A DNA stretch of 64,000 nucleotides from NCBI GenBank assembly GCA_016716305.1, contig JADJWP010000002.1, positions 2,788,501-2,852,500 of the forward strand, read 5' to 3'. Every line of letters begins with the position of its first letter. Within the stretch, counting starts at the first letter, position 1. The notes below the pieces were generated by a model that saw only the letters and a list, made by a program, of their open reading frames with translations, made no database searches and was not told where the DNA came from. The stretch comes from Chloracidobacterium sp. (lineage in GTDB: Bacteria; Acidobacteriota; Blastocatellia; Pyrinomonadales; Pyrinomonadaceae). Of this stretch, positions 1-7,239 are shown one piece after another. A program made the position numbers and the translations under genes.

Positions 1-189
1 TGACCTGATGCCGATCAGGTGGACGCCTTTTACTGCTTTGATCAACTCTTCTTCACTAATAGCTCCGCCGAGACGTTCTATTTGTGTGTAGCCGGCGGCC
101 TCGAGTTCATGTACAGCAGCGTCAGAAATATTTTCAAGCAGTAGGATCTTGATCTTGGCTTTTGGATAAGATGTTTTAGTAGCGAGCAT
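1..189 (-). CDS. serA: D-3-phosphoglycerate dehydrogenase, N-terminal part (runs off the window)
   Basis: The 63 N-terminal codons of a gene read leftward out of the window, starting at the ATG at 189. The translation contains KIKILLLENISDAAVHELE and later GGAISEEELIKAV and HLIGIRS. This pattern closely matches the start of E. coli SerA (KIKFLLVEG...AGYTNIE...HFIGLRS). SerA oxidises 3-phosphoglycerate with NAD+ as the first step of serine synthesis in the cytoplasm. Only the start of the substrate-binding domain is visible, so the nucleotide-binding and ACT regions cannot be judged. A related D-2-hydroxyacid dehydrogenase is possible but less likely given the match to the SerA N-terminus. Confidence 0.85.
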   Translation of the reverse strand, partial: MLATKTSYPKAKIKILLLENISDAAVHELEAAGYTQIERLGGAISEEELIKAVKGVHLIGIRS

Positions 190-239
190 AAAAGCCCTAA
201 TTTTCTTCTTAAATGGCCACTATTTCAAGTACCGTCAAT

Positions 240-596
240 TCAGGCTGACTTAGCTAGCGATCTTACTTTCTTTAGATGTGCGACACCCCACTCAGCAAAT
301 TTGTCGAGAATCGGGCCGAGCGTCTTACCGAATTCCGTAAGCGAATATTCGACCTTAGGCGGCACCTCGCGATAGATATGCCGTTTGATGAGACCAAGCG
401 ATTCCAGTTCTCTAAGCTGTTGTGCAAGCATCTTCTCGGTGATCGAACCAAGCGAACGCCGAAGTTCGCCAAAACGCATGGTCGGAGTGTTATAGAGCTT
501 CCACAATATCCGCCCTTTCCATTTGCCGCTAAGCATTTCGAGACTTGCCTCAACAGGGCAGAATCCTTTTGAATTATCGTCGCAGTCCTTTTTCAT
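240..596 (-). CDS. HxlR-family winged-helix transcriptional regulator
   Basis: A 118-residue protein read from the ATG at 596. An upstream in-frame start at 665 exists but would overlap the divergent gene's start and its Shine-Dalgarno. The body has the HxlR hallmarks: CPVEASLEMLSGKWK followed by ILWKL, then FGELRRSLGSITEKML and the wing region VPPKVEYSLTEFGKTL. Family members are dimeric regulators, several of which sense electrophiles through an N-terminal Cys. Here Cys5 and Cys13 lie near the N-terminus. It is divergent from a DJ-1/PfpI gene 68 bp away and probably controls it and itself through the palindrome between them. Family assignment is firm; the ligand or redox signal is inference. 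Confidence 0.9.
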   Translation of the reverse strand: MKKDCDDNSKGFCPVEASLEMLSGKWKGRILWKLYNTPTMRFGELRRSLGSITEKMLAQQLRELESLGLIKRHIYREVPPKVEYSLTEFGKTLGPILDKFAEWGVAHLKKVRSLAKSA

Positions 597-599
597 ACT

Positions 600-638
600 T
601 ACTATTTGGATAGTATATGCCGCTGTACGCCATACTAT
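600..638. promoter_or_regulatory. Candidate operator between the HxlR regulator and the DJ-1/PfpI gene
   Basis: A perfect inverted repeat TACTAT-TTGG-ATAGTA (600-615) lies just upstream of the regulator's ATG (596), and a further half-site ATACTAT lies at 632-638. Both are in the 68-bp divergent gap. A strong Shine-Dalgarno GAGGAGG (650-656) sits 8 nt before the ATG at 665 and fixes that start. TACTAT-type repeats resemble operators I recall for YodB-like HxlR proteins. The palindrome is seen directly; binding is inference. Confidence 0.55.
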
Positions 639-664
639 CATTGATACCAGAGGAGGATATTTCA

Positions 665-1435
665 ATGAGCCTTAAGAATGCAAACGTGGTGAATGCGTCA
701 AAGCCGAAGAGGGTAGCAATGGTAATAGCAAATCAGGCTATGTCCGATACGACCGGTTGGCCTGTGGGCTTTTGGTGGTCGGAACTTACCCATCCCTATT
801 TCGAATTTACCGAGAAGGGTTATGAGGTAGAGATATTCTCGCCTGCGGGCGGCAAGTGCGTCGCGGACGCGATGAGCGACCCTCGCGACCCGAGCGGATA
901 TTCCGCCTCCGACCTTATCACGATGGGCTTTATACATACGCCCGCTCTCGCCGAACTGGTCGAAAACACAAAAAGCGTGGGCGAGATCTCGGTAGACGAT
1001 TTTGACGCGATCGTCATCGCCGGCGGTCAGTCGCCGATGTTTACCTTTGAGGCGGATGAAACCCTTTGCAGCAAGTTCGTCGAATTTTATGAAGCAGGGA
1101 AGATCGCGGCGGCACTTTGCCACGGCGTAGCGATACTGAAATTCGCGAAGCTCTCGAATGGCGAGTATCTCGCAAAGGGCAAAACGGTCACGGGCTTTGC
1201 GAACGTTGAAGAAGACTTTGCCGACCGTGCCGTTTGGGACTACGGGATGCTTCCGGAAGGACAGCATATAATGCCCTGGCGGGTCGAGGACGCGATGAGA
1301 GAGATCGGGGCAAATTACATCCAGGCCGGACTGTGGCGAGGGTTTGCGGTTCGCGACGGTAATCTGATCACCGGCCAGCAGAACTTTTCGGGCAGCGAGA
1401 CGGCCCGGCTGATAATGCAGGCACTTGGAGAATAA
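665..1435 (+). CDS. Type 1 glutamine amidotransferase-like protein, DJ-1/PfpI superfamily
   Basis: A 256-residue protein starting at the ATG at 665, 8 nt after GAGGAGG. The nucleophile-elbow motif AALCHGVAIL puts the conserved Cys at 152 followed by His153. The segment VEIFSPAGG, the GGQSPMFTF loop and a C-terminal NFSGSETARLI-type tail fit class I GATase-like proteins of the DJ-1/PfpI/HchA group. Members act as glyoxalases, deglycase-like stress proteins or chaperones, and no amidotransferase partner is expected. The divergent HxlR gene and the following oxidoreductase (2-nt gap) suggest a small carbonyl/electrophile stress operon. The exact substrate is unknown. Confidence 0.85.
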   Translation: MSLKNANVVNASKPKRVAMVIANQAMSDTTGWPVGFWWSELTHPYFEFTEKGYEVEIFSPAGGKCVADAMSDPRDPSGYSASDLITMGFIHTPALAELVENTKSVGEISVDDFDAIVIAGGQSPMFTFEADETLCSKFVEFYEAGKIAAALCHGVAILKFAKLSNGEYLAKGKTVTGFANVEEDFADRAVWDYGMLPEGQHIMPWRVEDAMREIGANYIQAGLWRGFAVRDGNLITGQQNFSGSETARLIMQALGE

Positions 1436-1437
1436 CT

Positions 1438-2049
1438 ATGAAAATAGCGATCATTGGGGCAGGAAATGTTGGAGCGACGCTGGGCCGTCGCTTTGTTGAA
1501 GTCGGGCACAACGTCACTTTCGGCGTAAATAAGCCTGCAGATTACAGCGACGGTCGATTGGCCGGGCCGGCGATGTCGGTTACCGATGCGGCGGCCGATG
1601 CAGATGCCATTCTGCTTGCGGTCCCGTACTCTGCAGCAAACGAAGTCCTCTCGCAATGCGGAGACCTTGAGGGCAAGATCGTCATCGATGCAACGAACCC
1701 TCTTGCGATGACCCCAAATGGGCTTGACCTCACGGTCGGTTTCACGAGTTCGGGTGCTGAGGAACTCGCGGCCGCTGCAGAAGGGGCAAGGGTTGTGAAA
1801 TGCTTCAATCAAACCGGTTTCGCAAATATGGCAACACCGGGCGGATCGATGATGTTCGTCTGCGGTGACGATGCCGAGGCGATTGAGACGGTCCGGAAAC
1901 TCGCCGCGGATATCGGCTTTGACGCCATCTCGATCGGCGGCCTTGCTAGGGCACGTCTGCTTGAGCCGCTCGCTATGCTCTGGATACACCTCTCGGCAAC
2001 GACCGACCTCAAGCGCGAATTCGCATTCAAGATCGTGCGAGCGGCATGA
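1438..2049 (+). CDS. NADP-binding oxidoreductase, F420-dependent-reductase-like (pfam F420_oxidored)
   Basis: 203 residues, starting 2 nt after the preceding stop. The N-terminus MKIAIIGAGNVGATLGRRF is a Rossmann GxGxxG nucleotide-binding fold. It continues with the family's AILLAVPY, KIVIDATNPL and VKCFNQTGFANM segments, which match F420:NADPH oxidoreductase-like proteins. In bacteria that make no F420, these genes encode NADPH-dependent reductases of uncertain substrate. The adjacent DJ-1-like gene points to detoxification of reactive carbonyls or quinones. No cofactor F420 genes are in the window, so an F420 role is not supported here. Confidence 0.82.
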   Translation: MKIAIIGAGNVGATLGRRFVEVGHNVTFGVNKPADYSDGRLAGPAMSVTDAAADADAILLAVPYSAANEVLSQCGDLEGKIVIDATNPLAMTPNGLDLTVGFTSSGAEELAAAAEGARVVKCFNQTGFANMATPGGSMMFVCGDDAEAIETVRKLAADIGFDAISIGGLARARLLEPLAMLWIHLSATTDLKREFAFKIVRAA

Positions 2050-2067
2050 CGATGACCGACTGACCAA

Positions 2068-2670
2068 ATGGCAAGAAAGATAGATACTTTCGCTTGTTTT
2101 GAGCCGCATGACCGAGATGATTGGGGCACATGGCTCGCGAACAACCATCTGGAATGCAATGTTGTCTGGCTGGTTTATTACAAGAAAAAAAGCGGCCACC
2201 GCAACGTTTTGTATGATGAGGCAGTCGAAGAGGCTCTTTGTTTCGGTTGGATAGATAGCCTGCCTCGAGCGCTTGATCGTGAGCGTTCGCTCCTTCTTTT
2301 CACACCGCGAAAGGATAAAAGTGTATGGTCTGAAGCGAACAAGAATCGAGTCGAACGCTTATTGACCGAAGGATCGATGGCCGAAGCGGGAATAAGAAAG
2401 GTCGAAAATGCGAAGAGGAATGGGTCGTGGGATGCATTAAACCGAAGCGACCGACTTGAACTGCCTTGAGACTTGCTCTAAGCACTCGCCACAGATGCGG
2501 GCGCACAAACGAAATTTCTAGGTTTTTCCCCATCTGTACAAAAGGACATCCTGGCCTGGATATTCAGCACAAAGTGCCCGGAGACGAGAAAAAGGCGTAT
2601 CGCCGAAACGGTACGCCTAGCTGGAGATGGCTTGAAGGCAGTTCCGTTTGCTGCCCGGAAGCCAAAATGA
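2068..2670 (+). pseudogene. YdeI/OmpD-associated family gene interrupted by two in-frame stop codons
   Basis: The open part (2068-2469, 133 codons) carries the N-terminal domain of the YdeI/OmpD-associated family: WLANNHLECNVVWLVYYKKKSG, VEEALCFGWIDSLPRALD and FTPRKDKSVWSEANKNRVERL. It ends at a TGA at 2467-2469. Translation continued in the same frame meets a TAA at 2479-2481. It then runs open to 2668-2670 and restores the missing family C-terminus (VQKDILAWIFSTKCPETRK, RRIAETVRLA). Removing the two stops gives about 200 codons, near the usual family length. This is nonsense decay without a frameshift. A truncated 133-residue product could still be made. The remnant ends 3 bp before the convergent lpdA stop. 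Confidence 0.82.
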
Positions 2671-2673
2671 CAG

Positions 2674-4083
2674 CTACATATGAATCGTCAGATCGTGAAC
2701 ACCTTCCGCGGCTTCCATAACGGATTCTGAGACGGTCGGATGGGCGTGGATAACCCGTCCGAGTTCGTCGGCGGTGGTCTCGAGTGCCATGGCGACGCAT
2801 GCTTCGGCGAGAAGTTCGGTCGCGTGCGGGCCAATGATGTGGACGCCGAGGACCTCGTCGTATTTCTTTTCGGCGACGATCTTGACAAAGCCGTCAGTCT
2901 CGCCGAGGATGCGTGCTTTGCCCGATGCTGAGAACGGGAACTTGCCGACCTTGACGTCATAGCCTGCCTCTTTTGCTTTCGCTTCGGTCAGGCCGACGCT
3001 CGCTACTTCCGGATCGCAATAGGTACAGTTTGGCACGAGGTTCTGCTTGATCGGTTCGACCTTCTTGCCGGCGATCTTCTCGACGACCAGAATGCCTTCT
3101 TTCGAAGCGAGGTGAGCCAGCCAGGCAGTGTCGATGACGTCGCCGATTGCGTAAACACCCGGCTCGTCCGTTTCGCAATAATCATTCACCTTGATCGTCC
3201 CTCGGGGGTTTACGACGACCTTGGTCTTCTCAAGGCCCAGGCCCTCGAGGTAGGGCATTCGGCCGACGGCGACGAGGAGCATCTCGGCTTCAAAGGTCAT
3301 GTCCTCGCCTTTGGCGTTTTTGCCGGAGACCTTAACTCCTTTCTTGTTCTTTTCGAGCTTATCGAGCTTGATGGCGGTCTCGCATTTAATGCCCTGTTTC
3401 TTAAAGGCACGTGCGAGTTCCTTTGAGACATCGGCGTCCTCGATCGGCACGATCCGGTCAAGCAATTCAATGACCGTCGTCTCGCAGCCAAAGCGGTGAT
3501 AAACGCTCGCAAACTCAACACCAACGGCTCCCGAGCCCATGACGACCATCGATTTCGGGACGCTCTGGAGTTCAAGTATCTGATCTGAATTGACGACCTG
3601 CTTGCCATCAACCTCAAAGCCCGGGATCGGCCTTACGACCGAACCGGTCGCGATAATGATGTTCTTGGTCTCGATGGTCTCTTTCTTGCCGTCTGCGAGG
3701 GCGACCTCGACCTTGCCCTTTCCGGCTATCTTTCCATGGCCGTTGAAGACGGTGACCTTGTTTTTCTTCATCAAATAGGTCACACCGGCGGCGTTCTTGT
3801 CGACGATTCCTGATTTATAATTTTGAACGCCGGCCCAATCGTATTCAAGGCCTGAAACCTTTAGCCCAAACTTTTCAAACTCGCCTGCCTTTTGATAAAG
3901 ATGAGCCGCGTTCAGCAGCGCTTTTGTCGGTATGCAGCCACGAAGTCCGCAGGTTCCGCCGAGCTTGGCGTCCTTTTCCTTTTCGATGATAGCGACCTTT
4001 AGTCCGAGTTGTGCTCCACGAACCGCAGCGACATAGCCGCCCGGGCCGGCTCCGATGATAGTGACGTCAAATTGTTCTGCCAA
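2674..4083 (-). CDS. lpdA: Dihydrolipoyl dehydrogenase (E3 of 2-oxoacid dehydrogenase complexes)
   Basis: 469 residues, the usual E3 length. The FAD-binding GAGPGGYVA is at 11-19. The redox disulfide GGTCGLRGCIPTKAL has Cys45 and Cys50. The NAD-binding GSGAVGVEFASV motif is mid-protein, AIGDV is the second FAD contact, and the C-terminal catalytic pair lies in HAHPTVSE (His448, Glu453). E3 reoxidises dihydrolipoamide with NAD+ in the pyruvate, 2-oxoglutarate, branched-chain or glycine-cleavage complexes. CGLRGC replaces the more common CLNVGC, but both cysteines remain. No E1/E2 genes are adjacent, so it may serve several complexes. It is transcribed alone, convergent with the broken YdeI-family gene. 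Confidence 0.95.
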   Translation of the reverse strand: MAEQFDVTIIGAGPGGYVAAVRGAQLGLKVAIIEKEKDAKLGGTCGLRGCIPTKALLNAAHLYQKAGEFEKFGLKVSGLEYDWAGVQNYKSGIVDKNAAGVTYLMKKNKVTVFNGHGKIAGKGKVEVALADGKKETIETKNIIIATGSVVRPIPGFEVDGKQVVNSDQILELQSVPKSMVVMGSGAVGVEFASVYHRFGCETTVIELLDRIVPIEDADVSKELARAFKKQGIKCETAIKLDKLEKNKKGVKVSGKNAKGEDMTFEAEMLLVAVGRMPYLEGLGLEKTKVVVNPRGTIKVNDYCETDEPGVYAIGDVIDTAWLAHLASKEGILVVEKIAGKKVEPIKQNLVPNCTYCDPEVASVGLTEAKAKEAGYDVKVGKFPFSASGKARILGETDGFVKIVAEKKYDEVLGVHIIGPHATELLAEACVAMALETTADELGRVIHAHPTVSESVMEAAEGVHDLTIHM

Positions 4084-4205
4084 TGTCTTATGCCTCGTCT
4101 AGTTAAATGTGTGCCAAAAGCCTTATTATAACGGTAAGATGGAAACAAGCAAAAAGTCGGAGGTGATGGCTGCTCTTGAGCCGTATTGCCAAGACAAACA
4201 ATACA

Positions 4206-4583
4206 ATGCAGCACTCTATTGAATTTTTGGCGATAGTTGATGATGCAAAATCGAGGATCACCGAGATCTCTGTCGTGGATTCTGTCGATCGGCAGCGTGC
4301 CGGGGCCAACTTGATCGACGTCCGGGAGGATAACGAGTGGCAGGCGGGCCATGTTGCTGGAGCAGCTCACATGGGGCGCGGCATAATAGAACGCGACATT
4401 GTCCAGAAAATACCCGACAAAGATGCCGAGATCATCCTCTATTGCGGCGGCGGATACCGCTCGGCACTCGCGGCGGATATGCTACAGAAAATGGGCTACA
4501 CGAATGTCCTTTCGATGGCCGGCGGCTGGAAGGCATGGAACGATGCCAAATTGCCGATAGAAACGGAGACGCCTTTCGAATGA
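4206..4583 (+). CDS. Rhodanese-like sulfurtransferase, single domain
   Basis: 125 residues from the ATG at 4206; another ATG lies 10 codons upstream. The domain shows the CH2A-type LIDVREDNEWQAGHV followed by the active-site loop CGGGYRS, with Cys80 the persulfide-carrying residue. Single-domain rhodaneses move sulfane sulfur or act in thiol and cyanide metabolism. The stop overlaps the start of the next gene (ATGA at 4580-4583), implying translational coupling to a SAM methyltransferase. No signal peptide is seen, so it is probably cytoplasmic. Confidence 0.9.
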   Translation: MQHSIEFLAIVDDAKSRITEISVVDSVDRQRAGANLIDVREDNEWQAGHVAGAAHMGRGIIERDIVQKIPDKDAEIILYCGGGYRSALAADMLQKMGYTNVLSMAGGWKAWNDAKLPIETETPFE

Positions 4584-5266
4584 CCGAAACGAAGGAAACC
4601 GAGATCGACCGCAGAGCAAGGACGAAGGAACTTGCCGCGCAACACCTCGAGCGGGGCGATGCACTTGGATGGTTCGACGCATTGTATAAGGAGGCCGCGG
4701 GCGACAATGAAAAGATCCCGTGGGCCGACCTCGAACCGAACAGGTATTTTCGAACGTGGGCCGAAGGGACCGTGCTCAAAGGGGCGGATCGGAAAGCACT
4801 TGTCGTCGGATGCGGACTCGGCGACGATGCCAGATATCTCGACGATCTCGGATTCAAGGTCACTGCATTTGATATTTCTCCAACCGCGATAGAATGGGCG
4901 AAACGCCTCCACGCGGATCGAGATATTCAATTCGAGGTGATGGATGTTTTCGAACCATTTCGAGAATGGCTCGGTAACTTCGATTTTGTCCTTGAAGTTT
5001 ATACGATCCAGCCGTTGCCGTTAGAGATGCGTGCTCGAACGATCGACTCGATTGCGGCATTCGTCGCACCTTTTGGCGAACTTGTCGTTGTGACTCGCGG
5101 CCGCGAAGATGATGAAGAACCCAACGAGCTTCCGTGGCCAATGTCGAGAGCGGAATTGGGGCGATTTGCGGATAACGGTCTTAGGCAGATCTCTTTTGAC
5201 GTAATGCCGGGTGACGACGAGACCCCGGAGCAGAGGTTCATCGTCGCCTATCGCCGCGATCATTGA
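4580..5266 (+). CDS. Class I SAM-dependent methyltransferase (thiopurine/tellurite methyltransferase-like)
   Basis: 228 residues starting at the ATG at 4580, overlapping the rhodanese stop by four bases. The SAM-binding motif I is ALVVGCGLGDDARYL, followed by the acidic FKVTAFDIS (motif II) and FDFVLEVYTIQPL (motif IV region). An N-terminal helix WFDALYKEA and the N-R-Y-F-R-T-W motif resemble the thiopurine S-methyltransferase/TehB-like group that methylates S, Se or Te compounds. Coupling to one rhodanese and location next to a second make a sulfur or chalcogen substrate likely, but this is inference. Confidence 0.82.
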   Translation: MTETKETEIDRRARTKELAAQHLERGDALGWFDALYKEAAGDNEKIPWADLEPNRYFRTWAEGTVLKGADRKALVVGCGLGDDARYLDDLGFKVTAFDISPTAIEWAKRLHADRDIQFEVMDVFEPFREWLGNFDFVLEVYTIQPLPLEMRARTIDSIAAFVAPFGELVVVTRGREDDEEPNELPWPMSRAELGRFADNGLRQISFDVMPGDDETPEQRFIVAYRRDH

Positions 5267-5276
5267 GATCGTCGGG

Positions 5277-5301
5277 AACGGCATTTGCGTATAATGCCGT
5301 T
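5277..5301. promoter_or_regulatory. Perfect 9-bp inverted repeat containing a TATAAT box
   Basis: AACGGCATT (5277-5285) pairs with AATGCCGTT (5293-5301) across a 7-nt gap. A TATAAT (5290-5295) lies across the right arm, upstream of the rhodanese lipoprotein start at 5356. No T-run follows, so it does not look like a terminator. It may be an operator over a promoter -10 element. No good -35 is seen at the expected spacing. Confidence 0.35.
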
Positions 5302-5355
5302 GAGACTAGTCACAAGACGGTTATGCGTGCGAAATTTCGCGTTCTTACCCTGAAT

Positions 5356-5790
5356 ATGCTCAAAAAGCTTCAATCAAATCGAACAGCATTACTTTTATTA
5401 GCGCTCTGCTTGCTCTTTATCTATGGGTGCTCGACCGGCCCGAAAAGGACCGATACGCCGCCTGCAGAGAAGCCGATTGCCGCGATCACCGATATCTCGC
5501 CGTCAGATGCGGCCGAGAAGACACGGCTCGCCTATGCACAGTTCGTTGACGTAAGGACCACAGCAGAATACAAGGCCGGGCATGCGGATCGGGCGGTCAA
5601 TATTCCGCTCGATACACTTGAACAGAATCTCGACCGGATCGAGAAGAATGAGCCGGTCTATATGATCTGCGAGACCGGGCGTCGATCTAGGGAGGCCTCC
5701 GAGATATTGGCGAGAAACGGTTACACGATGATCTACAACGTCACCGGCGGAACCGCGGAATGGCGCTCGAAAGGCCTGCCGATGAAGTGA
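5356..5790 (+). CDS. Rhodanese-domain lipoprotein
   Basis: 144 residues from the ATG at 5356; in-frame ATGs also lie at 5263 and 5323, but 5356 gives the cleanest export signal. The N-terminus MLKKLQSNRT, then ALLLLALCLLFIYGC, is a lipoprotein signal with Cys25 the lipidated residue. A Pro-rich linker follows. The rhodanese domain runs from about residue 58 with FVDVRTTAEYKAGH and the active-site loop CETGRRS (Cys105). It probably works at the periplasmic face of a membrane, moving sulfane sulfur. It follows the cytoplasmic rhodanese and methyltransferase pair and may belong to the same sulfur-handling cluster, though an internal promoter-like palindrome lies between them. Confidence 0.85.
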   Translation: MLKKLQSNRTALLLLALCLLFIYGCSTGPKRTDTPPAEKPIAAITDISPSDAAEKTRLAYAQFVDVRTTAEYKAGHADRAVNIPLDTLEQNLDRIEKNEPVYMICETGRRSREASEILARNGYTMIYNVTGGTAEWRSKGLPMK

Positions 5791-5863
5791 TCGAAAAGGC
5801 GAAATAGAGCCGCTTGCGATCATCGGTCACGATCTTACTGTGTCATTCGATACAGCCGCCCCC

Positions 5864-5869
5864 TATAAT
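5864..5869 (+). promoter_or_regulatory. Possible -10 element upstream of the PLP trans-sulfuration gene
   Basis: TATAAT at 5864-5869, 64 bp before the ATG at 5933, in a 142-bp gap. I see no convincing -35 at 16-18 bp spacing, so this is weak. Confidence 0.25.
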
Positions 5870-5932
5870 GTTTCCGGAAGCCGGGGAACCGACAGTTTCG
5901 TCTAAAACCTGGCGAATAACGACCTAAAAGCG

Positions 5933-7141
5933 ATGAAATCGAGCGGCTTCGATCCTAGTAATGCGATCCAGGATTATCTGGTCTTTGGTGAATTTGGCGA
6001 TGTTAATCCATCGATCACGGATTCATCGACTTACACGTTCATTAGCCCGGACAAGATGGAAGAGCTTTTCGAGCACGAGATCGAAGGCTGCTTCCTTTAC
6101 TCGCGGCATTGGAACCCGACCAATAAGTTTCTTTCCGATGCCCTCGCTCGAATGGAGGACAGCGAGGCGGCTCAAGCAAAGGCTTCGGGAATGGCGGCGA
6201 TATCTTCAACGATATTGCAGCTTTGCGACACAGGTGATGAGATCATTTCATCGCGGACGATCTACGGTGGCACGTACGCATTCTTTAAGAATTTCCTGCC
6301 GCGACTTGGAATAACGGCCCACTTCGTCGACCTTTCCGATTCGACGGAGGTCCGCTCGCTCATTAACGGGCGTACGCGTGCGATCTATTGCGAATCGATA
6401 AGCAACCCGTTGTTGGAAGTCGCTGACATTACGGCTCTTGCGTCTTTATGCAAAGAGCACGGCCTAAAACTCGTTGTTGACAACACGTTCAGCCCGATGA
6501 TCCTTTCGCCAATACGCCTCGGTGCCGACATTGTCGTCCACAGCTTGACCAAGTTCATCAATGGTACCAGCGATTGTGTGGCCGGGGCCGTTTGCGCCAG
6601 CAGTGAGTTCATACACAAACTCACGGACATCAACGCCGGGGCATCGATGCTGCTCGGAGCCGTTCTTGACAGTACACGTGCGGCGAGTATCCTGAAAAAC
6701 CTTCATTCGCTTCACCTTAGAATGAGGCAGCATAGCGCCAACGCATTGTTTCTGGCTGAAAGGCTCAAGAAACTCGGCCTCAAGGTCTATTATCCCGGAC
6801 TGGCCGACCATCCCCAGCATACTCTTTTGAAAACGCTCATGAATCCGGGCTATGGTTATGGAGGGATGTTGGCTATTGACGTCGGCACACTTGTAAATGC
6901 GAATGATCTGATGACGCGTATGCAGCAAGAAAAGGTCGGCTACCTGGCGGTCAGTCTCGGATATTTCAAGACCCTGTTCAGTGCTCCGGGACACAGTACG
7001 TCCTCGGAGATACCTATCGGAGAACGCGAGGCGATGGGCCTTAGCGAAGGACTTGTCCGGTTCTCGATCGGGCTTGACAATGACATAGAACAAACGGTCG
7101 AACGAATAGAGCGCTGTCTCTCGGAAACCGGCCTATTGTGA
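5933..7141 (+). CDS. PLP-dependent trans-sulfuration enzyme (cystathionine gamma-lyase/-synthase or methionine gamma-lyase family)
   Basis: 402 residues, the normal size for the Cys/Met-metabolism PLP family (fold type I). Visible family elements are YSRHWNPT (phosphate-contact Tyr and Arg), ALARMEDSEAA, SGMAAISSTILQL, VVDNTFSPMI (Asp183 for the pyridine nitrogen) and VVHSLTKFINGTSD with the Schiff-base Lys207. The family includes cystathionine gamma-synthase, gamma- and beta-lyases, O-acetylhomoserine sulfhydrylase and methionine gamma-lyase; sequence reading alone does not separate these. A cystathionine beta-synthase is encoded at 37942-39309, so a cystathionine gamma-lyase role completing reverse transsulfuration is plausible. 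It is apparently monocistronic. Confidence 0.85.
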   Translation: MKSSGFDPSNAIQDYLVFGEFGDVNPSITDSSTYTFISPDKMEELFEHEIEGCFLYSRHWNPTNKFLSDALARMEDSEAAQAKASGMAAISSTILQLCDTGDEIISSRTIYGGTYAFFKNFLPRLGITAHFVDLSDSTEVRSLINGRTRAIYCESISNPLLEVADITALASLCKEHGLKLVVDNTFSPMILSPIRLGADIVVHSLTKFINGTSDCVAGAVCASSEFIHKLTDINAGASMLLGAVLDSTRAASILKNLHSLHLRMRQHSANALFLAERLKKLGLKVYYPGLADHPQHTLLKTLMNPGYGYGGMLAIDVGTLVNANDLMTRMQQEKVGYLAVSLGYFKTLFSAPGHSTSSEIPIGEREAMGLSEGLVRFSIGLDNDIEQTVERIERCLSETGLL

Positions 7142-7169
7142 CCGGGATCCCTGATCACTTGGATCAGCG

Positions 7170-7199
7170 TTGCCCGATCAGATCGCTTTTGGTGATAAT
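7170..7199 (+). promoter_or_regulatory. Candidate sigma-70-type promoter for fumC
   Basis: TTGCCC (7170-7175) and GATAAT (7194-7199) are separated by 18 bp and lie 40 bp upstream of the fumC ATG. An inverted repeat CTGATC-acttg-GATCAG just upstream (7151-7167) could be an operator or a weak upstream stem. Confidence 0.4.
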
Positions 7200-7239
7200 G
7201 GTAAAGATTCAAAACGTGGTGTCTTTGTAGAAAGTAGAT

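Noticed and set aside
2467..2469. TGA in the YdeI/OmpD-family gene read as selenocysteine
   Set aside because: A second stop (TAA) follows four codons later, no family Cys is expected at this place, and no SECIS-like hairpin was seen.
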